DNA of 64,000 nucleotides from Burkholderia sp. Bp9142 (GCF_003853415.1 NZ_QTPP01000039.1:1-64000), one strand, 5' to 3'. Shown: positions 25,153 to 34,967, counted from the first letter of the stretch. Notes: generated by a model not told the origin, from the letters alone. A program made the numbers and translations.

Positions 25153-27009
25153 CTAACAGGCCGCACCGAGGCAACCGATCGCGTTGCACGGCTCGACGCG
25201 TTCCGTTGCGGCTGCACGCGGGCGCCGCGCGAATCCGGCATCGCGGCCGGCGCCGGCCGCGACGCGCGGCTGTGCCGACGCGGCCGGACGCGCCCCGCCG
25301 GTGCCGCCGAACTCGGCCACGGGCGACCACGCGGGACTCACCGGCAGCGGCGGCGGCGCCAGCGGCGCGAATTCGCCGTCCGCGTGCACGACCTTGCCGT
25401 CGACGATCGTCAGGACCGACGACAGGTGCTTGATGCGCGACTCGTCGATCGTGAAGTAATCGTCCGTCAGCACGGCGAAGTCCGCGTACCGGCCGGGTAC
25501 CAGCGCGCCCTTGCGGTCGTCTTCGTTCGAGAACCACGCACTGCCGACCGTATAGCGGCGCAGCGCCTCCATGCGGCTCAGCCGGTTGCCTTCCGGATAA
25601 AGCACGGTGCCGCCGACCGTGCGCCCGGACACCATCCAGTACAGCGACACGAACGGGTTGTAGCTCGCGATGCGTGTCGCATCGGAGCCGGCGCCGACCG
25701 GCAGGCCGGCCGCCAGCATCGCGCGGATCGGCGGCGTGCGCGTGGCGGCTTGCGCGCCATAGCGCGCGATGAAGTACTCGCCCTGAAACGCCATCCGGTG
25801 CTGGACCGTCACGCCGCCGCCGAGCGCCGCGATGCGCGCGATGTTCGCATCCGAAATCGTCTCGCAATGATCGAAGAACCAGCGCAGGCCGTCGAACGGA
25901 ACGTCGCGGTTCACGGCTTCGAGCACGTTCAGGAAGCGGTCGATCGATTCGTCGTACGTCGCGTGCAGCCTGAACGGCCAGCGGTGCCTGACCAGCAGCC
26001 GGACGACCGCGCTCAGTTCCGCCTCGAGCACGTCGGGCAGGTCCGGGCGCGGTTCGAGGAAATTGCCGAAATCGGCTGCGGCATACACCAGCAGTTCGCC
26101 GGCGCCGTTCATCCGCAGGAACGCGTCGCCGTCGCCGGGCTTCGCCAGCGTCATCCAGCGCGCGTAGTCGTCGACTTCGCGCCCCGCATGCTGCACGAAC
26201 AGGCTGTACGCGATGCGCACCGTCATTTCCCCGCGCTCGGCAAGCGTCATGATCGCGGCGTAATCGTCCGGATAGGCCTGGCAATCGCCGCCGGCGTCGA
26301 TCGCGCTGGTCACGCCGAGGCGGTTCAGTTCGCGCATGAAGTGCCGCATCGAGTTCATCTGCGCGTCGAAGCCGAGCTTGGGGCCCTTCTCGAGCGCCGC
26401 ATGCAGGACGGCCAGGTCCGGGCGCGCGATCAGCATGCCGGTCGGCCTGCCGGCACGATCGCGCTGGATCTCGCCGCCGGGTGGATCGGACGTGTCGCGG
26501 CCATAGCCGATCGCGCGCAGCGCGGCCGCGTTCAGCAGCGCGCTGTCGCCCAGGTGCATCACGAAGACCGGCGTGTCGGGCGCGATCGTGTTGAGTTCGG
26601 CCACCGTCGGCCCGCGCTTTTCCTCGAACTGGAATTCCGTCCAGCCGCCGACCACGCGCACCCACTGCGGCGCGGGCGTGCGCAGCACCTGGCGACGCAG
26701 CATGCAGAGCGCCTCGGCCAGCGTCGACACGCCGTCCCAGCGCAGCTCCAGGTTGAAATTCAGGCCGCCGCGGATCGCGTGCAAGTGCGAATCGTTCAGC
26801 CCCGGGATCACGGTGCGGCCGTTCAGGTCGATGTGAAGCGTGTCGTCGCGCGCATGGCGCATGACCTCGTGTCCGCTGCCGGCCGCGAGAATCCGTCCGT
26901 CCTTCACGGCGAGCGCGGTCACGAACGACTGCGTGTCGTCCTGCGTCGCGATCTTGCCGTTGTAGACGATGAGGTCCGCCGACTCCGCGGATTGCGTCGC
27001 CCTAAGCAC
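25153..27009 (-). CDS. YtcJ-like metal-dependent amidohydrolase
   Basis: 618 residues. GTG 27009 is chosen because GGGGAGG lies six bases upstream; the 17 extra residues from ATG 27060 are low-complexity. Amidohydrolase_3 features: LIVYNGKIATQDD, zinc ligands in IPGLNDSHLHAIRGG, DHCETISDANI (His), and GAGSDATRIASYNPF (catalytic Asp). It resembles YtcJ and N-substituted formamide deformylase. The C-terminal 50 residues are Ala/Pro/Arg-rich and not part of the fold. There is no signal peptide. The substrate is unknown; an N-acyl or N-formyl amide is the best guess. Confidence 0.88.
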   Translation of the reverse strand: MLRATQSAESADLIVYNGKIATQDDTQSFVTALAVKDGRILAAGSGHEVMRHARDDTLHIDLNGRTVIPGLNDSHLHAIRGGLNFNLELRWDGVSTLAEALCMLRRQVLRTPAPQWVRVVGGWTEFQFEEKRGPTVAELNTIAPDTPVFVMHLGDSALLNAAALRAIGYGRDTSDPPGGEIQRDRAGRPTGMLIARPDLAVLHAALEKGPKLGFDAQMNSMRHFMRELNRLGVTSAIDAGGDCQAYPDDYAAIMTLAERGEMTVRIAYSLFVQHAGREVDDYARWMTLAKPGDGDAFLRMNGAGELLVYAAADFGNFLEPRPDLPDVLEAELSAVVRLLVRHRWPFRLHATYDESIDRFLNVLEAVNRDVPFDGLRWFFDHCETISDANIARIAALGGGVTVQHRMAFQGEYFIARYGAQAATRTPPIRAMLAAGLPVGAGSDATRIASYNPFVSLYWMVSGRTVGGTVLYPEGNRLSRMEALRRYTVGSAWFSNEDDRKGALVPGRYADFAVLTDDYFTIDESRIKHLSSVLTIVDGKVVHADGEFAPLAPPPLPVSPAWSPVAEFGGTGGARPAASAQPRVAAGAGRDAGFARRPRAAATERVEPCNAIGCLGAAC

Positions 27010-27166
27010 CGTCAGCCTCCCCGCTCGCGCCGCAGGCCGGCATGCGGCCGCACGCGGCATGCCTGCGGTTTGACGTTACACGGACCATCCACCCTCCCTT
27101 GAATGTTGAACGACCGGACGGCCGGCCGCGGTGCGCGGGCGTATCCCGTGCGGTTCGCGCGCGCCG

Positions 27167-29965
27167 TCATGCCGCCGATTGCATCGTATCCGCCATCTCG
27201 TGCCGCGTGCGCGCATCGCCCGCCGGCTGCATCGTCTCCTGGCGGATGAAGCTCTGCACCCGCGCCAGGCGGCGCACGTCGAACGCGCGCGATTGCGGAT
27301 CGACGGGCCCGGACAGGTTGGCCACCAGCGACGACGCCTGCCCGATATGCCCGCGCTCGATCAGATGATCGGCGAGATCGAGCGTGCCGCGCAGCGCCCA
27401 CATGGCCGCGCCCTGCCCGTTCGCGGCCTGGATCGCCATCAGCAGATGCCGGTGCCCGTCCGCTTCGCACGCGATCGCGCGCTCCGCGTCGGCCGTGCGT
27501 GCCCGTTCGAGCATCACCCGCCCCCTGGCACGCAGCAGTTCCGGCACGAACAGATGCTCGCCTCGCGCGCGGCAGCACGCGAGCGTCGCGTCGAGCTTCG
27601 CGCGGGCCTCGTCAGCACGGCCCGTGCGCGTCAGCCCTTCCGCGTACGCGACCACCAGCGGCGCGAGCAGGCGCCGGAATCCGCTCGCCTCGATGCGTCG
27701 CAGCGCGGGCTCGAGCCGCGCCAATCCGGCGCCGGGATGGCCGGCCTGCATGTCGAACTGTCCCGCGAGACATTCCGCGTGGCTGAGCCAGATGTCGAAC
27801 CCGTTCGCCTCGGCGGCCGATCGCAGCGCCGCGAGATAGTCGGAGGTCACGTCGTGATCGCCATACCGCAACGCGATCGGCACCGCCGCGGCGCCGAGCA
27901 CGATGCACAACGCCAGCGCCGACCCGCTGCGGCGCGCGGCTTCGACCGCCTGCGCACCGAGCCGCATCGCATGCTCCTGATCGCCCTGCATCCAGACGAG
28001 CCGCGCGAGCATCGTCCGGCCGAGCGTCGCGACGTCGACGCCGAGCGCCGCTACCGCGCAAGGCGGTTCGCCGGCTTCGGCCAGCTCGGCCGTTGCCGCC
28101 TCCAGCCGCTCGCGCGCCTGCGCGTGCTCGCCGAAGTAATGCAGCGAAGTCGCGACCATCGCGTTCGCCAGCACCCGTTGCGATCGGTCGCCGCGCCGCT
28201 CGGCGGCCCGCTCGAAGCGCATCGCATAGCGCAGCGATTCGTGAATGTCGGCGTGCGTCAGCATCGTGTTCCACAGCCCGGCCAGCGCGCACGCGTCGAA
28301 TGCGTCGTCGCCGACCCGCCCGGCGAGACCGAGCGTGCGCTCCCACATCGCCGCGACCGTGGGCGTATCGCCGTCCGTATGCAACAGCGCCGACGCGTAG
28401 GCGGCGCGCAATCGCATCTCGGCCGCAGCATCGACGGCCCCGGGCGCGTCGGCGTCGATTGCCTCGAGCGCCAATGCGTCGGCTTCCGGGACGCGCGGCT
28501 CGAGCGCCGCGGGCGCGGGCTCGGGCGCGCTGGCCAGGCGCGCGGCTTGCGCGCGCGCTTCCGCTTGCGCGTGTTCATGGCGCGCATGACGCTCGGCAAT
28601 GCGTTCGAACTCGCCCTCGTCATGCAATTTCTCGAGTGCGTACGCGCGCGTCGATTCGGTCAGGCGGTAGCGCGCCTGCGCGCCGTTGAACTCGACGGTC
28701 ACCAGCGACTTGGCGACCAGTTCGCCGAGCACCGCGGTCATGTCGGCGGCGGACATGCCGGGATCCATCGCGACTTCGCGGGCGGCATCGAACGTGAACG
28801 GGCCGACGAAGCACGCCATCCGGCGAAACAGCGAACGCGCGGCCGGATCCAGCAACACGTAGCTCCAGTCGAACGTCGCGCGCAGCGTCTGATGGCGCGG
28901 CAGCGCGGAACGCAGCCCGCCCGTCAGCAGGTTCAGCCGGTCGTCGAGACGCGACGCGACGACCTCGAGCCCGAGCGTCGCCACGCGCGCGGCAGCCAGT
29001 TCGATGGCGAGCGGAAGCCCGTCGAGCCGCCGGCAGATATCGCCGATCAGCCTGATACCGGCCGCGTCGACCACGCAATCGGGCGTGGCCGCGCGCATGC
29101 GCGCCAGAAACAGCTCGACGGCCGCGTGACGCGCGATCTCGTCGACCGTTGCAGCGCCGTCGGGCACCGCCAGCGGACTCACGCGGAACACGGCTTCGAT
29201 CGAGATATGAAGGGGTTCGCGACTCGTCACGAGCACCCGCAGCGGCGCGGCACGCGCCGTCAGCGACTCGACGAGGTCGGCCACCAGGTCGACGACGTGC
29301 TCCGCGTTGTCGAGCACGAGCAGGCTGCGCGCAACGGCGAATGCCTCGCCGATCCGGTCGACGGCCGGCACGCCGGCCGTCTCGAGCCCCAGTTCGGCGG
29401 CAATCGCGAGCAGCACGTCGTCGCGCGACGTGGCGCGCGCCAGTTCCACGAACAGCACGCGCTCGCCGGCCCCGCTGCGCAGCGCATGCGCAACCCGGTC
29501 GGCCAGGCTCGTCTTGCCGATGCCGCCCGCGCCGACGAGCGTGACGACCGGCACACGGTCGATCATGTCGACGATCTGCTCGATCTCGGCCCGGCGTCCG
29601 ACGAACGGGGCCGGGTGTGCCGCCTCGGCGTCCGGTGCCGCGGCGGCCGGGCGCGGCGCCACCGCGTGCGCGACCGGCGGATTCGCGATCAGCAGGTACC
29701 CGCGGCCCGGGACGGTCTTGATCAGGTCGCGGCTCGCGCCGAGCGCCTTGCGCAACGTCGCGACATGCACCTGCAGCCGGTTTTCCTCGACGATCAGGCC
29801 GGGCCAGACGGCATCCATGATGTCGTCCTTCGACACGACGGAACCGTTGGCGCGATGCAGTACCTCAAGTATGTCGAGCGCGCGCGCGCCGATACGCAGC
29901 GATGCACCGTGACTGCGAATGTCGCGCTGCTCGAAATCCACCGATAAAGCCCCGATCCGGATCAT
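27167..29965 (-). CDS. Winged-helix regulator with NB-ARC ATPase and TPR-like C-terminus (copy 3)
   Basis: 932 residues from ATG 29965 (MIRIGALSVDFEQRDIRSHG). Winged helix 1-100 ends GRGYLLIANPP; ATPase with Walker A LVGAGGIGKT, LLVLDNAEHVVDL, VTSREPLH and LDGLPLAIELAAAR. Residues from about 480 on are an Ala-rich helical repeat region compatible with TPRs, which is what makes this copy longer than the other two. Copies 1 and 3 start with almost the same MIRIG-L peptide, suggesting recent common ancestry. It is divergent from an AraC gene. No target is known. Confidence 0.9.
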   Translation of the reverse strand: MIRIGALSVDFEQRDIRSHGASLRIGARALDILEVLHRANGSVVSKDDIMDAVWPGLIVEENRLQVHVATLRKALGASRDLIKTVPGRGYLLIANPPVAHAVAPRPAAAAPDAEAAHPAPFVGRRAEIEQIVDMIDRVPVVTLVGAGGIGKTSLADRVAHALRSGAGERVLFVELARATSRDDVLLAIAAELGLETAGVPAVDRIGEAFAVARSLLVLDNAEHVVDLVADLVESLTARAAPLRVLVTSREPLHISIEAVFRVSPLAVPDGAATVDEIARHAAVELFLARMRAATPDCVVDAAGIRLIGDICRRLDGLPLAIELAAARVATLGLEVVASRLDDRLNLLTGGLRSALPRHQTLRATFDWSYVLLDPAARSLFRRMACFVGPFTFDAAREVAMDPGMSAADMTAVLGELVAKSLVTVEFNGAQARYRLTESTRAYALEKLHDEGEFERIAERHARHEHAQAEARAQAARLASAPEPAPAALEPRVPEADALALEAIDADAPGAVDAAAEMRLRAAYASALLHTDGDTPTVAAMWERTLGLAGRVGDDAFDACALAGLWNTMLTHADIHESLRYAMRFERAAERRGDRSQRVLANAMVATSLHYFGEHAQARERLEAATAELAEAGEPPCAVAALGVDVATLGRTMLARLVWMQGDQEHAMRLGAQAVEAARRSGSALALCIVLGAAAVPIALRYGDHDVTSDYLAALRSAAEANGFDIWLSHAECLAGQFDMQAGHPGAGLARLEPALRRIEASGFRRLLAPLVVAYAEGLTRTGRADEARAKLDATLACCRARGEHLFVPELLRARGRVMLERARTADAERAIACEADGHRHLLMAIQAANGQGAAMWALRGTLDLADHLIERGHIGQASSLVANLSGPVDPQSRAFDVRRLARVQSFIRQETMQPAGDARTRHEMADTMQSAA

Positions 29966-30363
29966 GGCTGCCTCCAGGTTCCCCACGATGACCGCCCTGT
30001 GAACGCAGCAGATCACCAGACGGGAGTCCGCACCCGGCCTGCCCTTCAGGGCGGGTTCAAAGTCTCGAAAAAGTGGGCCGAGTGTAAACGCGGCATTGGC
30101 AAAAATCTTGAAGGAAAATGCGCTGATGCCCCGCGCCGGCGGCCACGGCCCGACAAGCGCAGCGCGAATGCGAATCGGGCGATATCATTCGGCATGGCGT
30201 GTTTGCGTGCCGGTCGGGCCCCGGCACCGCGCTCAGCGGTCCGCTGCAAGCATTTCGTCAAGCTGCGGACATTTGTTCAAGTTATCTTCGGCCTGGCTGG
30301 CCCGCTTCAAGTACCGGACGCAAGGATGCTCGCCCGCCGCCCGACTCCGAAGGATTTTCCGAC
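29966..30363. other. Divergent intergenic spacer
   Basis: About 400 bases between the copy-3 regulator and the AraC gene. Composition is less G+C-rich in 30050-30130 and 30250-30300, consistent with promoters in both directions. No recognised RNA element or repeat. Confidence 0.4.
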
Positions 30364-31272
30364 ATGCCCAACCCCCTCGCCGCGCCACCGGCGGCACCGC
30401 CGAAAGACACGCTCGGATGCATCTCGAGCCTGCTGTCCAAGGATATTGAAAGGTCCGCGGGCGGCCTGACGCTCCACCGCAAATGCATGCGCGGCGAACA
30501 ATTCGAGCGCATCGAGATGGCAGCCAGCGATCGCGGCTTCCTGGTCGGCGTGTCGCTGAATGGCGGTCACCGGCGAACGATCTACCGCGGGTCCGGCCAA
30601 TCCGAGCGGTGGTTTCAGCACAATTCCATCTATGTTCGCGACTTTTCGCGGAATTTCCGCGCCGATCTGTACGGCAAGTTCGATTTCGTCCTCGTCGAGC
30701 TGTCGCATCGCTACCTGGACGACCTCGGCCGCGAGCACGACGGCATCGAAATCGGCGGCCTGAGCTGTGCGCCCGACGTGCAGGACGCGGTGCTGGGCCA
30801 CCTCGCGCACGCGGTCGCCGACAGCCTCGACGGGCCCGGCGCGCTGAACGCGTTGTTCGTCGAGCAGACGGGGCTCGCGATCGGCACCCATCTGGCCCGC
30901 CGTTACGGCAATGCGCGCGCGCGCGACCTGCAGCGCAAGGGCGTCCTGTCGCCGGCCAAGGTCGCGCTCGCCAAGGAGTTGCTGATGGAGAAGGCGAACC
31001 TCGGCGTGTCGATCGAGGAAGTCGCGAACGAGTGCGATCTGTCGCGCGGCTATTTCATCCGTGCGTTCTCGCGGACGACCGGGCGCACACCGCATCAATG
31101 GCTGCTCGAACAGCGCGTGCTCCACGCCCGCCAGCTGATCGAGACGACCGACATGACGCTCGCGGAAATCGCGGTCGTCTGCGGCTTCGCGGACCAGAGC
31201 CACCTGAACCGCATCTTCGCGCGCATCGTCGGCCATCCGCCCGGCGCATGGCGGCGCGGCATGTCGCGTTGA
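30364..31272 (+). CDS. AraC-family transcriptional regulator
   Basis: 302 residues from ATG 30364. The C-terminal 100 residues hold two HTH motifs: SIEEVANECDLSRGYFIRAF and TLAEIAVVCGFADQSHLNRI, followed by GHPPGAWRRG. The N-terminal domain (SLNGGHRRTIYRG, VRDFSRNFRADLYG) is a cupin-like sensor of the AraC_binding_2 type without clear ligand residues. No adjacent operon points to an obvious target; the divergent winged-helix/ATPase gene is one possibility. Confidence 0.9.
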   Translation: MPNPLAAPPAAPPKDTLGCISSLLSKDIERSAGGLTLHRKCMRGEQFERIEMAASDRGFLVGVSLNGGHRRTIYRGSGQSERWFQHNSIYVRDFSRNFRADLYGKFDFVLVELSHRYLDDLGREHDGIEIGGLSCAPDVQDAVLGHLAHAVADSLDGPGALNALFVEQTGLAIGTHLARRYGNARARDLQRKGVLSPAKVALAKELLMEKANLGVSIEEVANECDLSRGYFIRAFSRTTGRTPHQWLLEQRVLHARQLIETTDMTLAEIAVVCGFADQSHLNRIFARIVGHPPGAWRRGMSR

Positions 31273-31300
31273 ACCGCCGCGCCGAAGGCCTGTTCACCCG

Positions 31301-31453
31301 CTATTGCAGCGGCGTCGCGTTGTAGTTGACCGGCACCCGGTCGTACCGTTCGCCGTCTTTTCGCCAGTGCCCGAGCCCGGGAAACGCGATGTGCGCGGCC
31401 CCAACCCGATACCGCCTGTCCGCCACGCGCTCGAAGGCGTCGCGCGCGCACAT
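31301..31453 (-). CDS. Small uncharacterised protein (50 aa)
   Basis: A 50-residue frame from ATG 31453 to a TAG stop, beginning MCARDAFERVADRRYRVGAA and ending VPVNYNATPLQ. It is short, but the codons show the G/C third-position bias of real genes in this DNA and the peptide is not repetitive. The frame stays open upstream to a stop near 31522 without another good start, so it could be the tail of an older gene. It converges with the AraC gene. I do not recognise it. Confidence 0.4.
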   Translation of the reverse strand: MCARDAFERVADRRYRVGAAHIAFPGLGHWRKDGERYDRVPVNYNATPLQ

Positions 31454-31656
31454 CAGTTGAAGCTCTTCATGTCCGATTCCGGTTTGCCTATCGACGTCAT
31501 GCCGTGACGCCGCGCTTGCCCGTCAGGATCCGGAATAATCCTGAGCGACACATGAATCGTTCTGAAGGCGGCGCCCGGTGCGATCCATGCCGTCGGCCGG
31601 GAGATAGAATTCAAACGGCATGCAACGCATCGTTGCGACACGCACAAGACGACGAC

Positions 31657-32562
31657 ATGGACAAGTTCTCCGCGCTGCGCGCGTTCGTGGAAGTAGCGGA
31701 AGCCGGCGGCTTCTCCCGCGCGGGGCGGCGCCTCGATCTCGCGGCTTCGTCGGTGGTGCGTGCGGTGGACGCGCTCGAGGCGTCGCTCGGCACCGTGCTG
31801 CTGAACCGCACGACGCGACAGGTCACGCTATCCGATGCCGGCTCCGTCTACTACGCACGGGCGAAGCGGCTGCTGGAGGAACTCGCGGAGGCCGACGCAC
31901 TCGTCGCCGATCGCGGTGACGAGCCGTCCGGACCACTGCGCGTGTCCGTGCCGGTCGCGTACGGGGTGCGTCGCATCGCACCGCACGTCGCCGCGTTCCT
32001 CGCGCGCTACCCGAAGCTCGACGTGGATCTGCAACTCACCGACGAACGCGTCGATCTCGTCGCCGGCCGGATCGACGTCGCGATCCGGCTCGGCGACGCG
32101 GCGCCGTCCGCGGAGGTCGTCGCGCGCCCGCTCGGCACGTTCCAGCGGTACGTCGTCGCGAGCCACGACTATCTCGATGCGCACGGCACGCCGTCGGCAC
32201 CGGGCGAGCTGGTCGATCACGCGTGCCTGCGCTTTCATTTCGGCGGCGACCAGCAGGCCTGGTCGTTCGCCGATGCGCACGGCGCGACGAAGGTGCTCGT
32301 CGCCGGGCGATTCAAATCGAACCACAGCGAAGTGTTGCGCGAGGCCGCACTCGGCGGCGCCGGCATCGCGCTGCTGCCCGACTGGCTCGTCGGCGCCGAC
32401 GTTCAGTCGGGCCGCTTGCGCAGGCTCTTCGAGCAGTACGACGTCACGCCCGATACGGCCCGCTCGGTCGTCACCGCGCTCTACCTGCCGAATCAGCGAG
32501 GCTCGACGCGCGTCACGGCGTTCATGGATTTCGTCGAAGCGCTGGCTCGCGCGCCGCACTGA
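31657..32562 (+). CDS. LysR-family transcriptional regulator
   Basis: 301 residues from ATG 31657 (MDKFSALRAFVEVAEAGGFS), which is where LysR HTH domains start; the 51-residue upstream extension is rejected. HTH with AASSVVRAVDALEASLGTVL and LLNRTTRQVTLSDAG. The sensor domain includes SGPLRVSVPVAYGVRRIAPH and the GRIDVAIRLGD strand. It converges with the porin gene at 32581. The effector and target are unknown; the porin/VOC operon is the nearest candidate. Confidence 0.92.
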   Translation: MDKFSALRAFVEVAEAGGFSRAGRRLDLAASSVVRAVDALEASLGTVLLNRTTRQVTLSDAGSVYYARAKRLLEELAEADALVADRGDEPSGPLRVSVPVAYGVRRIAPHVAAFLARYPKLDVDLQLTDERVDLVAGRIDVAIRLGDAAPSAEVVARPLGTFQRYVVASHDYLDAHGTPSAPGELVDHACLRFHFGGDQQAWSFADAHGATKVLVAGRFKSNHSEVLREAALGGAGIALLPDWLVGADVQSGRLRRLFEQYDVTPDTARSVVTALYLPNQRGSTRVTAFMDFVEALARAPH

Positions 32563-32580
32563 ATCGCACGGCGCGCCGCG

Positions 32581-34041
32581 TTACCAGCCGAACTTGGCTT
32601 CCATGCCGACGTAGTCGGCATTGCGCGCGCCGAGCGCGCGAATCGAGTCGGCAATCTGGAAGTGCACGGCCTCGACGGCCAGCGCCACGTTCGCATTCAC
32701 GAGCCAGTCCACGCGCGCCTGCGCATACATGCCCGTCCACGCGCCGCCCTTGCCTGCCGTGCCGGGCACGACCGACATCCCCTGTCCGTAGATCGCGTCG
32801 GCCGTCGTCGCGCGCCACTGGAAACCGACCGCGGTCAGCACCGTCACGTTGCTGGCCGGCTTGAACGTCAGCGACGGCTTCACGTGAATCAGGTTGCTGT
32901 AGCCCGTGTAGCCGGCAAGCGTGAAGTAGTAGCCGTTCGGGAACAGCGGGTTGAAGGTGCCCATGCGCCCGTCGCCGGGATGCGTGTCGCCCGACGCGCC
33001 GTCGACCTGAATGCCGATGCGCGGCGTGCCCGGCGTCTGCGTGAACGTGTAGCCGCCCAGCGTGCCGAACGCCCATGCACCGATCGTGTCCGGTCCGATG
33101 TGCCCCGTCTGCAGCATCACCTCGGCGTCCCAGTCCAGCCGCCCCGACTTGCCCGCGTAGCGCATGTCGAATACGTCGCGCCGTTCGGTGCCGGCCCCGG
33201 CGAGATAGCGTGCGTTATCGCGCGTATAACGCGACCAGTAGGCCGACAGGTCGCCGGGCCCCGTGCCGGATCGCTCGACGCGCACGCCGTCGAATCTCAG
33301 GTGACGGTTCGACACGTCGTCGAACACCGCGTCGTTGCGATATTGCACCGGGCGCGTCACATAGCCGATCAGCCGCCATTTGCCGATTTCGTAATCGGCC
33401 CACAGTGCGTCGAATGCCTGACGCACGTTGGGCCCGTCGCGCACCGACACGAACCGCTGCAAGTCGAACGCCATCTCCTGCCGGCCGATGCGGGTCTTGA
33501 ACGTGCCGCCGCCCAGCTGGTCGACATACGCGACGAACGCCTGCTCGATGTCGAGCCGGTTGCGATCGACCGTCCCGACCGTATCCTTGCCGAACGGCCG
33601 CGCATCCTCGAGCTGGAAAAACGCCTGGAAATGCCCGGCAACGCGCAGGTCCGCGTGCACGTTCGCGCGCTGGATCACGTAATTGTCGTCGTGCGCGGCG
33701 CCGAGCCCGAACAGCGGTGCGTTGTTCAGCTCGAAGCGCTCGCGCAGGTTCGCGCCGAGCGACAGGTACGTCGACGGGTCGCCGCCCAGCGGGATGTACT
33801 TTAGCGCGTCGAGCGGCTTGCGCGGCACGCACGGATTCGCCAGCACCGACCAGTCTTCCTGCCAGCGGTTGAACAGCACGGTGGGCCGCTTCGCGGTACA
33901 CGCCGTGCCGTCGGCCGAGGCCGGCGCCGACGACGCGTCGGCGCCCGCCGCGGTACCGGCATACGTCGCGGCGCCCGCCGCCAGCATGGCGGCCGGCAGC
34001 ATGCCCCGCCACGCGCGTTGCCTCGACCGGTGTCCCATCAC
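32581..34041 (-). CDS. Alginate-export-family outer-membrane protein
   Basis: 486 residues with an N-terminal signal peptide (about residues 10-34, MLPAAMLAAGAATYAGTAAG). The rest alternates short beta-strands, matching Alginate_exp (AlgE-like) barrels: LGANLRERFELNNAP, VIQRANVHADLRV, FKTRIGRQEMAFDLQRFVS, and a terminal strand ADYVGMEAKFGW. It ends with Trp instead of the usual Phe. It probably forms a substrate-selective pore; most proteins of this family have nothing to do with alginate. The gene start overlaps the end of the VOC gene by four bases (ATGA), indicating an operon. Confidence 0.85.
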   Translation of the reverse strand: MMGHRSRQRAWRGMLPAAMLAAGAATYAGTAAGADASSAPASADGTACTAKRPTVLFNRWQEDWSVLANPCVPRKPLDALKYIPLGGDPSTYLSLGANLRERFELNNAPLFGLGAAHDDNYVIQRANVHADLRVAGHFQAFFQLEDARPFGKDTVGTVDRNRLDIEQAFVAYVDQLGGGTFKTRIGRQEMAFDLQRFVSVRDGPNVRQAFDALWADYEIGKWRLIGYVTRPVQYRNDAVFDDVSNRHLRFDGVRVERSGTGPGDLSAYWSRYTRDNARYLAGAGTERRDVFDMRYAGKSGRLDWDAEVMLQTGHIGPDTIGAWAFGTLGGYTFTQTPGTPRIGIQVDGASGDTHPGDGRMGTFNPLFPNGYYFTLAGYTGYSNLIHVKPSLTFKPASNVTVLTAVGFQWRATTADAIYGQGMSVVPGTAGKGGAWTGMYAQARVDWLVNANVALAVEAVHFQIADSIRALGARNADYVGMEAKFGW

Positions 34042-34967
34042 TTCGACCGCGCGTGGATCTCGGCGACATAGCCGCCCGGGAACTGCACGAGCGCGGCGTC
34101 GCGGCCGTCCGACGTGAAGGTCGGCACGAGCACGGTCACGCCGGCCGCCTGCGCCTGCTTCAGCGTCGTGGCGAGATCGGACACTTCGTAGCCCGTCATC
34201 TCGCGGCCGAACGGGTAAGGCAGATGGCCGTCCGTCGCGAGCACGGTCATCTTGCCGAAGCCCGATTCGATGCGGATGCGGCGGTACGTATCGTTCGGCC
34301 GGCCAATCTCGACGCCCGGCGCGCGGCGCACGTCCGACACGACCTTGCCGCGCGAGAACGCGACGAAATCGTGCACCAGCTTGTTCGCGCTTTCCGGCGA
34401 CACGTACACGCGGTTTTCCGGCACCGTCTGCAGCGCGTCGTAATGCGGCGCTTCGGTATGCCAGTACAGTTGCATGTTCACGCCGCCGGGCCAGCGGACG
34501 ATCGCGTCGCGGCCGATCGGGTCCGGGAACGTGTCGACGATCACGTCGGCGCCATGCGCACGCGCCGATTTCACGGCGACGTCCATGTCGGTGACGAGAT
34601 AGCCGGTGCGCTCGTCACAGAACGGATACGGAATCGGCGTCTTGAAGCCGAACACCGAAACCGTGCCGACCGGCGTGAGCACGAGCTGCGACATCGTCTG
34701 GCTCGGCGTCGGCGTGACCTGGAACACGCCCTGCTTCGACTTCTTGCCGCCGAACGTCGCGACGAAGCTGTCGGTAAAGCGGTCGAAATCTTCCGGGGCG
34801 ACGCAGACGTGCGTCGTATCGTATTGCGGGCCGACCGCGACGGCCGGTACCCGCCCGGACGCGGAATCGACCAGGCGCGTCGTATCGGCATGGGCCGGCG
34901 CGCTCGCCAGCAATGCGCCGAACACGGCGGTCGTCAGCAATACCTGTCGCAACTTCGGGGCAATCAT
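34038..34967 (-). CDS. Exported two-domain VOC (glyoxalase/dioxygenase-like) protein
   Basis: 309 residues from ATG 34967 with AAGGAG upstream. A signal peptide (KLRQVLLTTAVFGALLASAPAHA) precedes two VOC-type halves: THVCVAPEDFDRFTDSFVATFGG with PIPYPFCDERTGYLVTDMDVA, then RRIRIESGFGKM with HLPYPFGREMTGYEVSDL. The two PYPF-x-x-x-TGY segments show the internal duplication. VOC enzymes bind divalent metal and act on small organics; a periplasmic form is uncommon. Co-expression with a porin (4-base overlap) suggests handling of an imported compound. The activity is not known. Confidence 0.8.
   Translation of the reverse strand: MIAPKLRQVLLTTAVFGALLASAPAHADTTRLVDSASGRVPAVAVGPQYDTTHVCVAPEDFDRFTDSFVATFGGKKSKQGVFQVTPTPSQTMSQLVLTPVGTVSVFGFKTPIPYPFCDERTGYLVTDMDVAVKSARAHGADVIVDTFPDPIGRDAIVRWPGGVNMQLYWHTEAPHYDALQTVPENRVYVSPESANKLVHDFVAFSRGKVVSDVRRAPGVEIGRPNDTYRRIRIESGFGKMTVLATDGHLPYPFGREMTGYEVSDLATTLKQAQAAGVTVLVPTFTSDGRDAALVQFPGGYVAEIHARSK

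Noticed and set aside
27131-29947. Plus-strand frame of 938 codons opposite the copy-3 regulator
   Set aside because: Same shadow pattern; the minus strand contains winged-helix and ATPase motifs.
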